64,000 nt of DNA from Bin5 sp022821545 (GTDB lineage: Bacteria > Chloroflexota > Anaerolineae > Caldilineales > Caldilineaceae). The stretch is taken from NCBI GenBank assembly GCA_963664085.2, contig CAXXLO010000002.1:4464001-4528000 (forward strand). The letters run 5' to 3'. A model generated the notes under the pieces. That model did no database searches and was not told where the DNA came from. It saw nothing but the letters and a program-made list of their open reading frames with translations. This document shows, in pieces, positions 1-7,753 of this stretch (position 1 is the first letter of the stretch; each line of letters begins with the position of its first letter). Position numbers and translations under genes: made by a program.

Positions 1-1333
1 CCGGAACGTTATAGCTGTTGGCGAGCGCCGTTCTGACGGTAACGGGACCGTGGAACTTACGATCGTAATTGACCGGGCTGTACTGCTCGATGGAACTGAT
101 GGTATAGGTGATTGGCGTGTCCCAGATTACCGTTGCCGGGCTAATGAGATTGTCGTTGAATGCAGTGGCGTAGAGAAGCGGCTTGATGGCGCTGCCCGGC
201 TGCCGGGGGCTGACAGCGACATTGACCTGGCCGTCGATCTCTTTGTTTTTGTAATCGACGCTTCCGACCATGGCCAGAATCTCTGCAGTTCCTGGCTTGA
301 GAGCAATCAGCGCTGCATTGTTCATGTCAAAGCGGGGCTGAAGGGCGGCCACCTGCCGGGAAACGATCTGTTGCGCCTTTTCCTGCAGGGCAAGGTCGAG
401 TGTCGTATAGATGTGGAGGCCGGCCCTGCGGACATAACCTTGCCCCAGTAACTTATCGAGTTCGAGGACCACGTAATCGACAAAATGCGGCGCCCGGGGC
501 GAGTTGATTTCCGGTGACCCGCCCAGTTCGACCCCGGTTGCAAATGCTGCATTCGCTTCGTCCAGCGTCAGGAATCCGTGTCTTACCATCAGCGACAGCA
601 CGGTCCTTTGGCGCTCCTTTACTGCCTCCGGATCAACAAAGAGGTCGAATCGAGCCGGCGATTGGGGGATTCCGGCGATTAGTGTCGCCTCAGCCAGATT
701 CAGCTCTGCAGCGGACTTGCCGAAATAGGTACGGGCGGCCGCCTGGGGCCCGTAGGCAAGGTGGCCGTAGTTCAGGAGATTCAGATAGAGTTCCAGGATT
801 TCTTCTTTGGCGTAGGTCCTCGTCAACTCTGTGGCAAGTCCGGCCTCTGCGATCTTGCGATCAAAGGTCTGATCATAACGCTCTTCAGACCCGATAAACA
901 GATTGCGGGCCAATTGCATCGTGATCGTACTGGCCCCCGATACTATCTCGCCTTGCTCAACGTTTTGGAGGACGGCGCCGGCGATGCGAACCGGGTCTAT
1001 GCCCGGATTGGTGAAGAATGTCGCGTCTTCGGTTGCAATGGTTGCGTTGATCAGGTGCGGGGAGATCTGATCCAAAGAGACCCATTCGCGGCGGCCTTCT
1101 CCGATTAGCTCCGCAATTAACCGGCCATTGCGATCATACAAGAATGTCGTCTGGAAGACGCGCGGGAGCGGGCCGGGCTGGTACAGCTGCATGTAGGCCT
1201 CAGCAACGCCTGCCAGCGAGATGGCCGGCCTCCGCCCGACGGCGCCGCGACGAGAGTCGCAAGCGGCCAGAACCATTGCGAGCAACAACAGAATCAGAAG
1301 CGTTGGGCGCCGGTCGAAGATGGGTCCAGGCAT
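1..1333 (-). CDS. class A penicillin-binding protein (PBP1A-like), C-terminus cut by window edge
   Basis: Reading the minus strand from ATG at 1333 gives an open frame that runs off the window start without a stop. It holds a GT51 transglycosylase domain (EDATFF with the catalytic Glu, then GASTITMQLARNLF, then an EILELYLN stretch) and the start of the transpeptidase domain, including RQPGSAIKP with the SxxK serine and NSYNVP with the SxN-type motif. It polymerises and cross-links peptidoglycan outside the membrane. The N-terminus is a short hydrophobic stretch ending VLAAC, a good lipobox, which is unusual because class A PBPs normally keep an uncleaved anchor. It lies 241 bp downstream of a second PBP on the same strand and resembles it throughout, so the two look like a tandem duplication. 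No Shine-Dalgarno is obvious. Confidence 0.9.
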   Translation of the reverse strand, partial: MPGPIFDRRPTLLILLLLAMVLAACDSRRGAVGRRPAISLAGVAEAYMQLYQPGPLPRVFQTTFLYDRNGRLIAELIGEGRREWVSLDQISPHLINATIATEDATFFTNPGIDPVRIAGAVLQNVEQGEIVSGASTITMQLARNLFIGSEERYDQTFDRKIAEAGLATELTRTYAKEEILELYLNLLNYGHLAYGPQAAARTYFGKSAAELNLAEATLIAGIPQSPARFDLFVDPEAVKERQRTVLSLMVRHGFLTLDEANAAFATGVELGGSPEINSPRAPHFVDYVVLELDKLLGQGYVRRAGLHIYTTLDLALQEKAQQIVSRQVAALQPRFDMNNAALIALKPGTAEILAMVGSVDYKNKEIDGQVNVAVSPRQPGSAIKPLLYATAFNDNLISPATVIWDTPITYTISSIEQYSPVNYDRKFHGPVTVRTALANSYNVP

Positions 1334-1574
1334 CAGGCTTAGCAGTCGGTATCAGTTCGGGTCGGATTCTCTACCTGCGGCGATAGCTCCACTGTCCCAA
1401 AACTGGCAAAGTTGTCCGTGGAGATAACGCCCTGCTAGACCTAACGAGAGGGCGACGCGCTTTGGTTCCAGGCGAACAGAGGCCTCTGGCGAAAGTTCCT
1501 TGAAGCTTTCCGCGCCGCACTTTGTCTCAGCCGGGCGGTTTCGCCGGCTGAATTCCGCCGTCCGGAATGGACAT

Positions 1575-4500
1575 CTACTCGAATGGATTCTGATAGATCT
1601 CCAGATTCTCCGGGATGTGGAGCAGGTCGCCTGGACGCAGAATATAGTATGGCCGGATTGCGTTTGGATTCGCAGCCCGGAGCAGGCTGATGGGGATGTT
1701 GTATTTCGCGGCGATGATAACCCAGGAATCTCCACTCCGGACCTCATGGACTGTGCTCTCTTCATGCAGCCGAATGGGGATCGCGCGGGGCAGCAGCAGG
1801 CGCTCGCCGTTTAATGAACCGTTGACGTGCAGGTTGGCGCCGCGCAGAATAGTCTCGGGCAGACCGTAGGCCTGGGCCAAACCGGCCCAGCTATCGCCCG
1901 CCCGCGCCGTGTAGTAACGCAAGTCGGAGCACGAGCCCAATGATACCGGGATGCCCTCCTTCATGCTGTAAGAGAGGAGCCTGAACTTCTCAAGCTCTGT
2001 CGCGGGTACGTATACCAGGTCCTCCCTGTATTCAGGCGGCGGCGAGTTCAGGGCGTTCTCGTCCTCGTCAACCTGGATTGCAGGCATCGGAGGAAGCGGC
2101 CTTCCTACAGTGGAGTAACCAGGTGGAAAGGCCAGACCGACCCAACTCGAGAGCCGGAGCAAGGATCGAGTCTCCGGGACGCTGTTGGTTCTGCCGCCGT
2201 TCACGGCTCCGGCCGCTTCGTCAACCATGCAGTAGGAGAAGTCTACAAAATCATTCGCCCGCGCGAAGTGCGTTGGCAATGTTTTGCCGGTGACTACAGT
2301 TCCTGCGAGGAGTCCGTTGCCGCGCGTCTTGCTAAGCCAGCTGCTGGTAAAGTACTCGCCGCCTGTGCGGCAGCGCACCGCAGGGGGGCAGTCGGGCAGC
2401 TGCACAACTGAGGCCGGCACGTCGAAAGCCCAGAGGTTCGGGTCGTCGGGCGCCCCAATCAGTTCGCGCATCCCCTTGTCTGCGATCACAGCTTCCATAA
2501 AGTTATGCCAGAGGGGCGCAGCGCCGGCTGCCCCGCTATTGCCCCACATGTCGGTCCCGTCACTGTTTCCCGTCCAAACGCCGGCCGCCAGGTATTTCGT
2601 GAAGCCAACCGTCCAGTTGTCCTTGAAGTTGGTTGTCGTGCCCGTCTTTGCGGCCGCGGGACGGCTCAGTTTCAGCCTGCTGTTCGCCCCAAAAGCGGGC
2701 ATTCTGGCCTCGTTGTCACTCAGTATGTCGGTGATTTGGAAGGCCACACCCTCGGAAATGATGCGTTTCCGACCTACCGGCGGCGGCGAGCGGTACCGGC
2801 CCAGATCATCAACCATGAACAAGGCAAACTGCGGCGGAGAGTAGTGGCCGTCATTGGCGAAGGTGCGGAAAGCATTGGTCAACTCCAACAGTGAAACTTC
2901 GCCTGCGCCGAGAGACAGGCTCAGACCGTAACTGTTCGGTTCGCGCGTAAGACTTGTGATGCCGAATTCCTTCGCTTTGGACACCAGACGTTCGTTGCCC
3001 AGAGAAGCCAGCAGCTTTACGGCAGGGACATTGTAACTATTGGCAAGCGCGGTACGCACCGTGACCGGCCCATGAAAGGTCCGGTCGTAGTTGCGGGGAC
3101 TGTAGAAGTGCCCCATGCCCACGGAATAGGCGGTCTGCGTGTCCCAAATGACGGTCGCCGGTGAGATCAGGTCTTCGGACAGCGCCGCCGCATACAGAAT
3201 GGGTTTGAAGGAACTTCCCGGCTGCCGAAGGCTGACAGAGAGGTTTACCTGCCCGGCATCCTCCTCATTGAAATCGATCCCTCCGACCATTGCCAGGATT
3301 TCGCCGGTCTGAGGCTGAATCGCCACGAGCGCACCGTTTGACATGCGGTAGGCTTCACCAACTTTATCGATCCAGTCTTTCAACTCCTGCTCGGCCAGCA
3401 CCTGCATCGGCATATCGAGCGACGTGATGATATGCATGCCGGAACGACGCATTTTCCAGCGGCCATTTTCGATGCCCAACGCCTCCGCCATTCGCCTCTC
3501 CAGCGCTTTTTCGACATAGAGGACGAAATGGGGCGCCAGGTAGTCCTTTTCTTCGGAGCTGCCTACCAGGAAGATCTCCTGAACGTATATGGCGTCGGCC
3601 ATCTCTTGCGTCAGAAAGTCGTGGCGCACGAGCAGGTCCAAGACGATGCGCTGCCGCTGTTTGGCTGCATCGAAATTGCGGAACAGATCGAAGGATGCCG
3701 GCTGCTGGGGGACTCCGGCCAGGATCGTCGCCTCGGCCCAATTGAGATCGATTGCGCTCTTGCCAAAATAGACCTGCGCGGCCGCTTCAGGCCCGTAGGC
3801 GAGATGTCCGTAGTTGACCAGGTTGAGATAGATCTCCAGCAGCTCTTCCTTATTGAAGAGGATCGTCAGGTCGTGCGCGAGGCCAATCTCATGGAGTTTT
3901 CGTTCGATTGTCTGTTCAAATCTCTCCTCGGGCGCCAGGAAGAGGTTGCGCGCCAACTGCATGGTGATGGTGCTCGCGCCTGAAGCGATCGACTGGGTCT
4001 GTACGTTTTGAATTGCGGCGCCGACTATGCGACGGCTGTCCACGCCGCGATTGGTAAAGAATGAAGCATCTTCGGTTGCGACGGTTGCAGAGATCAGCGC
4101 GGGAGATATCTGATCGAGAGTAACCCAGGTACGCCGCCCCTCCTCAAAAAACTCCGCTAGAAGAACGCCGTTTCGGTCATAGACGCGGGTCGTTTCAAAC
4201 AGCTTAGGCAGACTGCCGTGGGGCTGGTATTGCTGCAGGTAGTGTTCCACAACAGTCTTGATCGACCCTTCAGGGCGCGGGCCCAATCTCCCTGGCGCAA
4301 GTTCGTCGAGAGCGGGAGCCTCAAGTTGGTCGAATCCAAAGGGAAGGTTTTCCAGTCCCAGCTCGGCTTCCTCAGAGTCTTCGCCGGAGCAGCCCAACGC
4401 GAGCAGGACGGCCATCAGCAGAACTAGCGCAATCGCGGCACGCCTCGTGCCTGCACGCCGCAACGTGCTGGACAAGCAGTCCAGTTTGAAGAACAGAACA

Positions 4501-4613
4501 TTTCCCACGGACTTTGTTAAACGACTCTTTCCCAGGCGAATTGGGCTAATCCTTTCATCCCCTGATTCTCTCTGCGGATTAGAGGGAGACCACGGCCCGT
4601 TTCTTCCCTTCAT
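1575..4613 (-). CDS. class A penicillin-binding protein with two C-terminal LysM domains
   Basis: A bifunctional peptidoglycan synthase of 1012 residues. A hydrophobic segment at about 60-75 (ending LALGC, a weak lipobox) is followed by a GT51 transglycosylase with Glu181 in ATEDASFF and the GASTITMQLARN motif near 211-223. The transpeptidase domain has RQPGSSFKP (Ser467), NSYNVPAVK and AAKTGTT. After the transpeptidase come about 100 residues of linker and two LysM modules at roughly 885-930 and 955-1000 (ARAGDSWAGLA and VRSGDSWVIIA), which bind peptidoglycan glycans. LysM tails are not usual on PBP1A proteins. The start is uncertain: the first 50 residues are polar and basic, and a start nearer residue 65 is possible. 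It is the upstream gene of the PBP pair. Confidence 0.93.
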   Translation of the reverse strand: MKGRNGPWSPSNPQRESGDERISPIRLGKSRLTKSVGNVLFFKLDCLSSTLRRAGTRRAAIALVLLMAVLLALGCSGEDSEEAELGLENLPFGFDQLEAPALDELAPGRLGPRPEGSIKTVVEHYLQQYQPHGSLPKLFETTRVYDRNGVLLAEFFEEGRRTWVTLDQISPALISATVATEDASFFTNRGVDSRRIVGAAIQNVQTQSIASGASTITMQLARNLFLAPEERFEQTIERKLHEIGLAHDLTILFNKEELLEIYLNLVNYGHLAYGPEAAAQVYFGKSAIDLNWAEATILAGVPQQPASFDLFRNFDAAKQRQRIVLDLLVRHDFLTQEMADAIYVQEIFLVGSSEEKDYLAPHFVLYVEKALERRMAEALGIENGRWKMRRSGMHIITSLDMPMQVLAEQELKDWIDKVGEAYRMSNGALVAIQPQTGEILAMVGGIDFNEEDAGQVNLSVSLRQPGSSFKPILYAAALSEDLISPATVIWDTQTAYSVGMGHFYSPRNYDRTFHGPVTVRTALANSYNVPAVKLLASLGNERLVSKAKEFGITSLTREPNSYGLSLSLGAGEVSLLELTNAFRTFANDGHYSPPQFALFMVDDLGRYRSPPPVGRKRIISEGVAFQITDILSDNEARMPAFGANSRLKLSRPAAAKTGTTTNFKDNWTVGFTKYLAAGVWTGNSDGTDMWGNSGAAGAAPLWHNFMEAVIADKGMRELIGAPDDPNLWAFDVPASVVQLPDCPPAVRCRTGGEYFTSSWLSKTRGNGLLAGTVVTGKTLPTHFARANDFVDFSYCMVDEAAGAVNGGRTNSVPETRSLLRLSSWVGLAFPPGYSTVGRPLPPMPAIQVDEDENALNSPPPEYREDLVYVPATELEKFRLLSYSMKEGIPVSLGSCSDLRYYTARAGDSWAGLAQAYGLPETILRGANLHVNGSLNGERLLLPRAIPIRLHEESTVHEVRSGDSWVIIAAKYNIPISLLRAANPNAIRPYYILRPGDLLHIPENLEIYQNPFE

Positions 4614-4752
4614 GATCGAACTGCCCTCCGTGACAATACGTCGTCGATCAGGCCTCGACTTGGCTTTTCAGGTGTGAAATCTCTGCACTATTTTGGGGGA
4701 CGGGAATCTTCCCGTTCAAAGCAAACCTAACGATTACGGGGTATCAACTTAA

Positions 4753-4779
4753 ATTGTATCACACATACGATTTCGACAA
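4753..4779 (-). promoter_or_regulatory. putative promoter of the PBP pair
   Basis: On the minus strand a TACAAT box (4753-4758) lies 15-16 nt from TTGTCG/CTTGTC (4774-4780), about 140 bp upstream of the PBP start. Between promoter and gene a small palindrome, CGGGAATCTTCCCG near 4700, could form a leader hairpin. The -10 is good, the -35 weak, so this is only a candidate. Confidence 0.35.
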
Positions 4780-4864
4780 GGGCGAAGATCGGCAGTTGCG
4801 CGAAGTACAGCAGACCGGCAGCAACAATTAGATTGCACCGGAATTGAGACGGAGTCAAACAAGA

Positions 4865-4886
4865 AAACCGCTCGAATGAGCGGTTT
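4865..4886 (-). terminator. intrinsic terminator downstream of tRNA-Cys
   Basis: A perfect 9-bp inverted repeat (4865-4873 with 4878-4886, 4-nt loop) begins 2 nt after the tRNA-Cys 3' end. On the minus strand the stem ends in TTT and is followed by a T-rich stretch, fitting Rho-independent termination of the tRNA transcript. Confidence 0.7.
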
Positions 4887-4887
4887 G

Positions 4888-4958
<71 letters not shown>

Positions 4959-5087
4959 GCACAACCTGCAGGAATCAACTCGCAGACGATCGTATCAGGA
5001 CTGTGTTGCATTGTCAAATCAGGCCGTTCAGCGTTATCATCTGTCTGTTTCCTGCGAACCGTTTCGAGCGCCTGGACAGAACCAACT

Positions 5088-5471
5088 ATGACTCTGAACG
5101 ACGAGATGGTCGTTTGCGAACGCTGCGGCGTCACCTTTCTCTGGACCGTAGAGGACAGACGGAAAGAGCCTCGCGGCCGGAAGCCTCCTCCCATTTGCCT
5201 GGGATGCGGGTTTCTCTTGCCCGCCGCCAAACGAGAACGCGGCTTGGTAAAGTGGTACAGCCCCGGCAAAAGGTATGGCTTCATTTCACGCTTCAACGGC
5301 CCCGACCTGTTTGCCCATCGTTCCGGTTTCGACGGCGTTGGCCGTCTGAGGACGGGGGACCTGGTTGAGTTTGAAGTCGAGCAAACTGAGAAGGGCGCTG
5401 CCGCGGTAGAGGTGCGATTGCTTTCCAGGCTGTCTAAGGATGGATCGCGAGAGCAGTTCCCGGAAAGGTAG
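5088..5471 (+). CDS. zinc-ribbon / cold-shock-domain protein
   Basis: A 127-residue protein in two parts. Residues about 8-48 form a zinc ribbon with paired cysteines (CERC and CLGC). Residues about 57-110 form a cold-shock OB-fold with the RNP1-like GKRYGFISR and a second motif DLFAHRSGF. Cold-shock domains bind single-stranded RNA or DNA and act as RNA chaperones; the ribbon probably adds a nucleic-acid or protein contact. ATG 5088 is chosen because it starts just before the zinc ribbon; an upstream extension would run through the tRNA-Cys gene. No strong ribosome binding site is visible. It converges with the glycosyltransferase on the other strand, leaving 13 bp between their stops. Confidence 0.85.
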   Translation: MTLNDEMVVCERCGVTFLWTVEDRRKEPRGRKPPPICLGCGFLLPAAKRERGLVKWYSPGKRYGFISRFNGPDLFAHRSGFDGVGRLRTGDLVEFEVEQTEKGAAAVEVRLLSRLSKDGSREQFPER

Positions 5472-5484
5472 GCGTCCGCGATTT

Positions 5485-6624
5485 CTAATCCTGAGCCGCG
5501 GCAGGCGCGTCTGCCAGCTCGGCGAACTGTTCGTCGTAAGCCCCGGCCACGACCGGCCAGCTAAAGTTTTCAAGCACAGCGCGCCGCAGTGAAGGCGGCG
5601 CCGGCCGCGGCATTCGCAAGCGCATGCTTGCTTTCTCGTATAGCTCGGCTTCGTCGGCGTACAGGCAGGCTGCGTGCAGGCCGGCGGGGATCAGTTCAGG
5701 GTAACTCAGGCGGTCCGGCAGGAGAGGAAAGGCCCCCGCCTGCACGGCTTCCAGCATACTGATACCGAAGAATTCGTGCGCTGCCGTACTGACGACAAGA
5801 TCGCTCCTTTCCAGAAGCGCCTGGTAGTCCTTCCTGGACGGCAGAAAGCCCCAGTGTTCGATTCGATGCGCCAGGCGCCTTTGGGCTTCCTCAAACTCAA
5901 CAGGAATCTTCCTGAAGTTCTCCCCCGCTACCGCCAGTCTGAATTCGTGTCCGGCCTCCTCCAGTTTGTACAGCAGGTCAAAGAAGCGATCCGGCCGCTT
6001 ATCGTACTCCCAGCGCTGATTCCACAGAATTAAGGGGGCCCCGCGGTCCGTCCGAACTCGGTTCCCGTCCTGTATGTCGATGCCGACCGGCATTACCCTT
6101 GACCGCGCCTCTACCCGCTCGATCTGCTCCAGGTGAATGTAGTCAGGAAAGTGCTTGAGCAGATTGGGAAGTTCGCTGAACCAGCTCTGACGATGGAACT
6201 CGGAATTGAATATGATCAGGTCGGCGCAAAGCTGGCTGAGCCAGTTTATCATTGCGTAAGTCAGGTCAGGCTTCTCGCCAGGCCGCCAAGGGTAGGTCAA
6301 CTGGTTCTCGTGCATGTAGAGAACCGTCCTGGCCCGCGCGGGCAGGCGTCCTCTCATCAGAGCAAGCCAGGCGGAGAGGTTCGTCATGTCGGTGGCCAGG
6401 ACCAGGTCGGGCGGTGGATGGTTGTTTACCGCCTTGGTCTGCTGTGCAAGCTCAATCGCGCCGCCCTGCATCCTCCACTTCCAGAATCTGCCGGCCAGTG
6501 TAAAGAGGTACACGGAATGCCGGCTGTTGGCCCGGTAGCCGTCGGCCCACGCCTTGTGGCTTCCAGTGTGGTAAGGGGAGAGAAGCCAGATAGTCAGAGG
6601 TTGCAATGAAGATGAATTCGTCAT
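5485..6624 (-). CDS. tRNA-queuosine alpha-mannosyltransferase-like glycosyltransferase (DUF3524/GTDC1 family)
   Basis: A 379-residue GT-B glycosyltransferase. The N-terminal signature LLSPYHTGSHKAWADGY matches the QTMAN/GTDC1 N-terminal domain (formerly DUF3524), and the C-terminal half has the family-4 sugar-nucleotide region (AAHEFFGISMLEAVQAGAFPLLP). The human homologue adds mannose to queuosine in tRNA-Asp; what the bacterial homologues modify is not generally established, so the substrate here is inference. No membrane segment or signal peptide is seen, so it should be cytosolic. ATG 6624 is chosen because the family signature starts about 12 residues later; the frame stays open 33 codons further upstream without a better start. 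Confidence 0.8.
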   Translation of the reverse strand: MTNSSSLQPLTIWLLSPYHTGSHKAWADGYRANSRHSVYLFTLAGRFWKWRMQGGAIELAQQTKAVNNHPPPDLVLATDMTNLSAWLALMRGRLPARARTVLYMHENQLTYPWRPGEKPDLTYAMINWLSQLCADLIIFNSEFHRQSWFSELPNLLKHFPDYIHLEQIERVEARSRVMPVGIDIQDGNRVRTDRGAPLILWNQRWEYDKRPDRFFDLLYKLEEAGHEFRLAVAGENFRKIPVEFEEAQRRLAHRIEHWGFLPSRKDYQALLERSDLVVSTAAHEFFGISMLEAVQAGAFPLLPDRLSYPELIPAGLHAACLYADEAELYEKASMRLRMPRPAPPSLRRAVLENFSWPVVAGAYDEQFAELADAPAAAQD

Positions 6625-6842
6625 TGATTCGCGGTCTGCCTGAGCAGCGGAGCAAAGCATAAGCAAGCGCCGGATCCCGACCTGCATACTCACCGGGTCA
6701 ACATAGCATAGGAGGCCTTCCAACGGTATCGCATCAGGCGGCTTCTTTCAACTTCCTCCCGGTAGTACGTAGACTACAGGTAAACGGCCTGGCTTGATCG
6801 ATATCGCGGAGACGGACGGCCTCATGTGAATGAAATATCACT

Positions 6843-6870
6843 TTGCGGGAAAATATGCCTATGCTATAAT
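6843..6870 (+). promoter_or_regulatory. sigma70-type promoter for the bifunctional nuclease gene
   Basis: TTGCGG (6843-6848) and a perfect TATAAT (6865-6870) with a 16-nt spacer, about 105 bp before the gene. The rest of the 6625-6974 gap shows no other gene. Confidence 0.6.
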
Positions 6871-6974
6871 CCGAATCGCGCCAGCCTGGAGATTCGGCCA
6901 GAGAAGGCCGCCTTCGGTAAAACTGTAGGAGATTCCGCGGACCGGATTCAGCACAACGTGTACAGGAGCAAGGA

Positions 6975-7493
6975 ATGATTGAGGTGGTGATCGATAGTGT
7001 GCGCGTAAGTCTGATGTCCCAGCACAGGATCGTTGTGCTGCGCGAGGAGAGCGGCGAAAGGTATCTCCCGATTTGGATAGGCCCCTTTGAAGCTGATGCA
7101 ATCACAATCCAGCTGCAAGGCATCGAAGTCGTAAGGCCAATGACTCACGACTTGCTGCGCCAGATTACGGAATCGTTGGACGGCGAGATTACGCATGTGG
7201 TTATAAGCGACCTGCAGAACGAGACCTTTTTCGCCGAGATCGTTCTTGAATCCAACGGCGAATCGCTGGAGATCGACAGTCGACCCAGTGACGCTGTTGC
7301 GCTGGCGGTCCGCGCTGATGTACCGATTTACGTTGCGGACGAAGTGATGGAACGGGCCGGAATGCAGCCGGAAGAGGAGTTGGGTATACTGGGTCACGAC
7401 ACTGAAGGCGTCGAGGAGGAAGTTGGCGAAACCGGCGACGAGGACCTTGATGTCTTCCGCGACTTTATTGAAGGCCTCGACATCGACAATTAA
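6975..7493 (+). CDS. bifunctional nuclease (BFN/DUF151) family protein
   Basis: A 172-residue protein with the DUF151/BFN fold over residues 1-135: VVLREESGERYLPIWIGPFEA, then RPMTHDLL, then IDSRPSDAVALAVRADVPIYV. Plant members have RNase and DNase activity in vitro; the bacterial role is unknown. The last 35 residues are a very acidic tail (EEEVGETGDEDLDVF), as is common in this family. ATG 6975 has a good GGAG-type ribosome binding site (CAGGAGCAAGGA) and a clear promoter upstream. It sits 260 bp before dnaB with no sign of an operon between them. Confidence 0.9.
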   Translation: MIEVVIDSVRVSLMSQHRIVVLREESGERYLPIWIGPFEADAITIQLQGIEVVRPMTHDLLRQITESLDGEITHVVISDLQNETFFAEIVLESNGESLEIDSRPSDAVALAVRADVPIYVADEVMERAGMQPEEELGILGHDTEGVEEEVGETGDEDLDVFRDFIEGLDIDN

Positions 7494-7753
7494 GGGGGTT
7501 TGGCAAGGGGCTTCGTCGGCCGCGATCGGTTTGTGACGGCGGACGGAAACGGGGGCTGCGCAATCGCATCAGAGACGAGCTCAGACGGCGGCGGGGCCGC
7601 ATCCAGGCGGTTCTCGCCGTTTTTTGCACTCTGGCAGTTGCCTGTCTGCGGAGACATTCCATGTTGATTGCGCGGCACAGCGGGCAAGAGTGACTGGGTG
7701 CGAATAACCATGTTTGTTTTGAAACCCGGGGTATCCACGACTTAATTGCATAG

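Noticed and set aside
3000..3250. DNA similarity to the start of the window, as from a duplicated repeat
   Set aside because: Explained by the two tandem PBP genes sharing transpeptidase sequence.
4699..4716. Small palindrome upstream of the PBP gene, considered as an operator or terminator
   Set aside because: Only 6-bp arms without a T-run or nearby regulator; left as a comment in the promoter entry.
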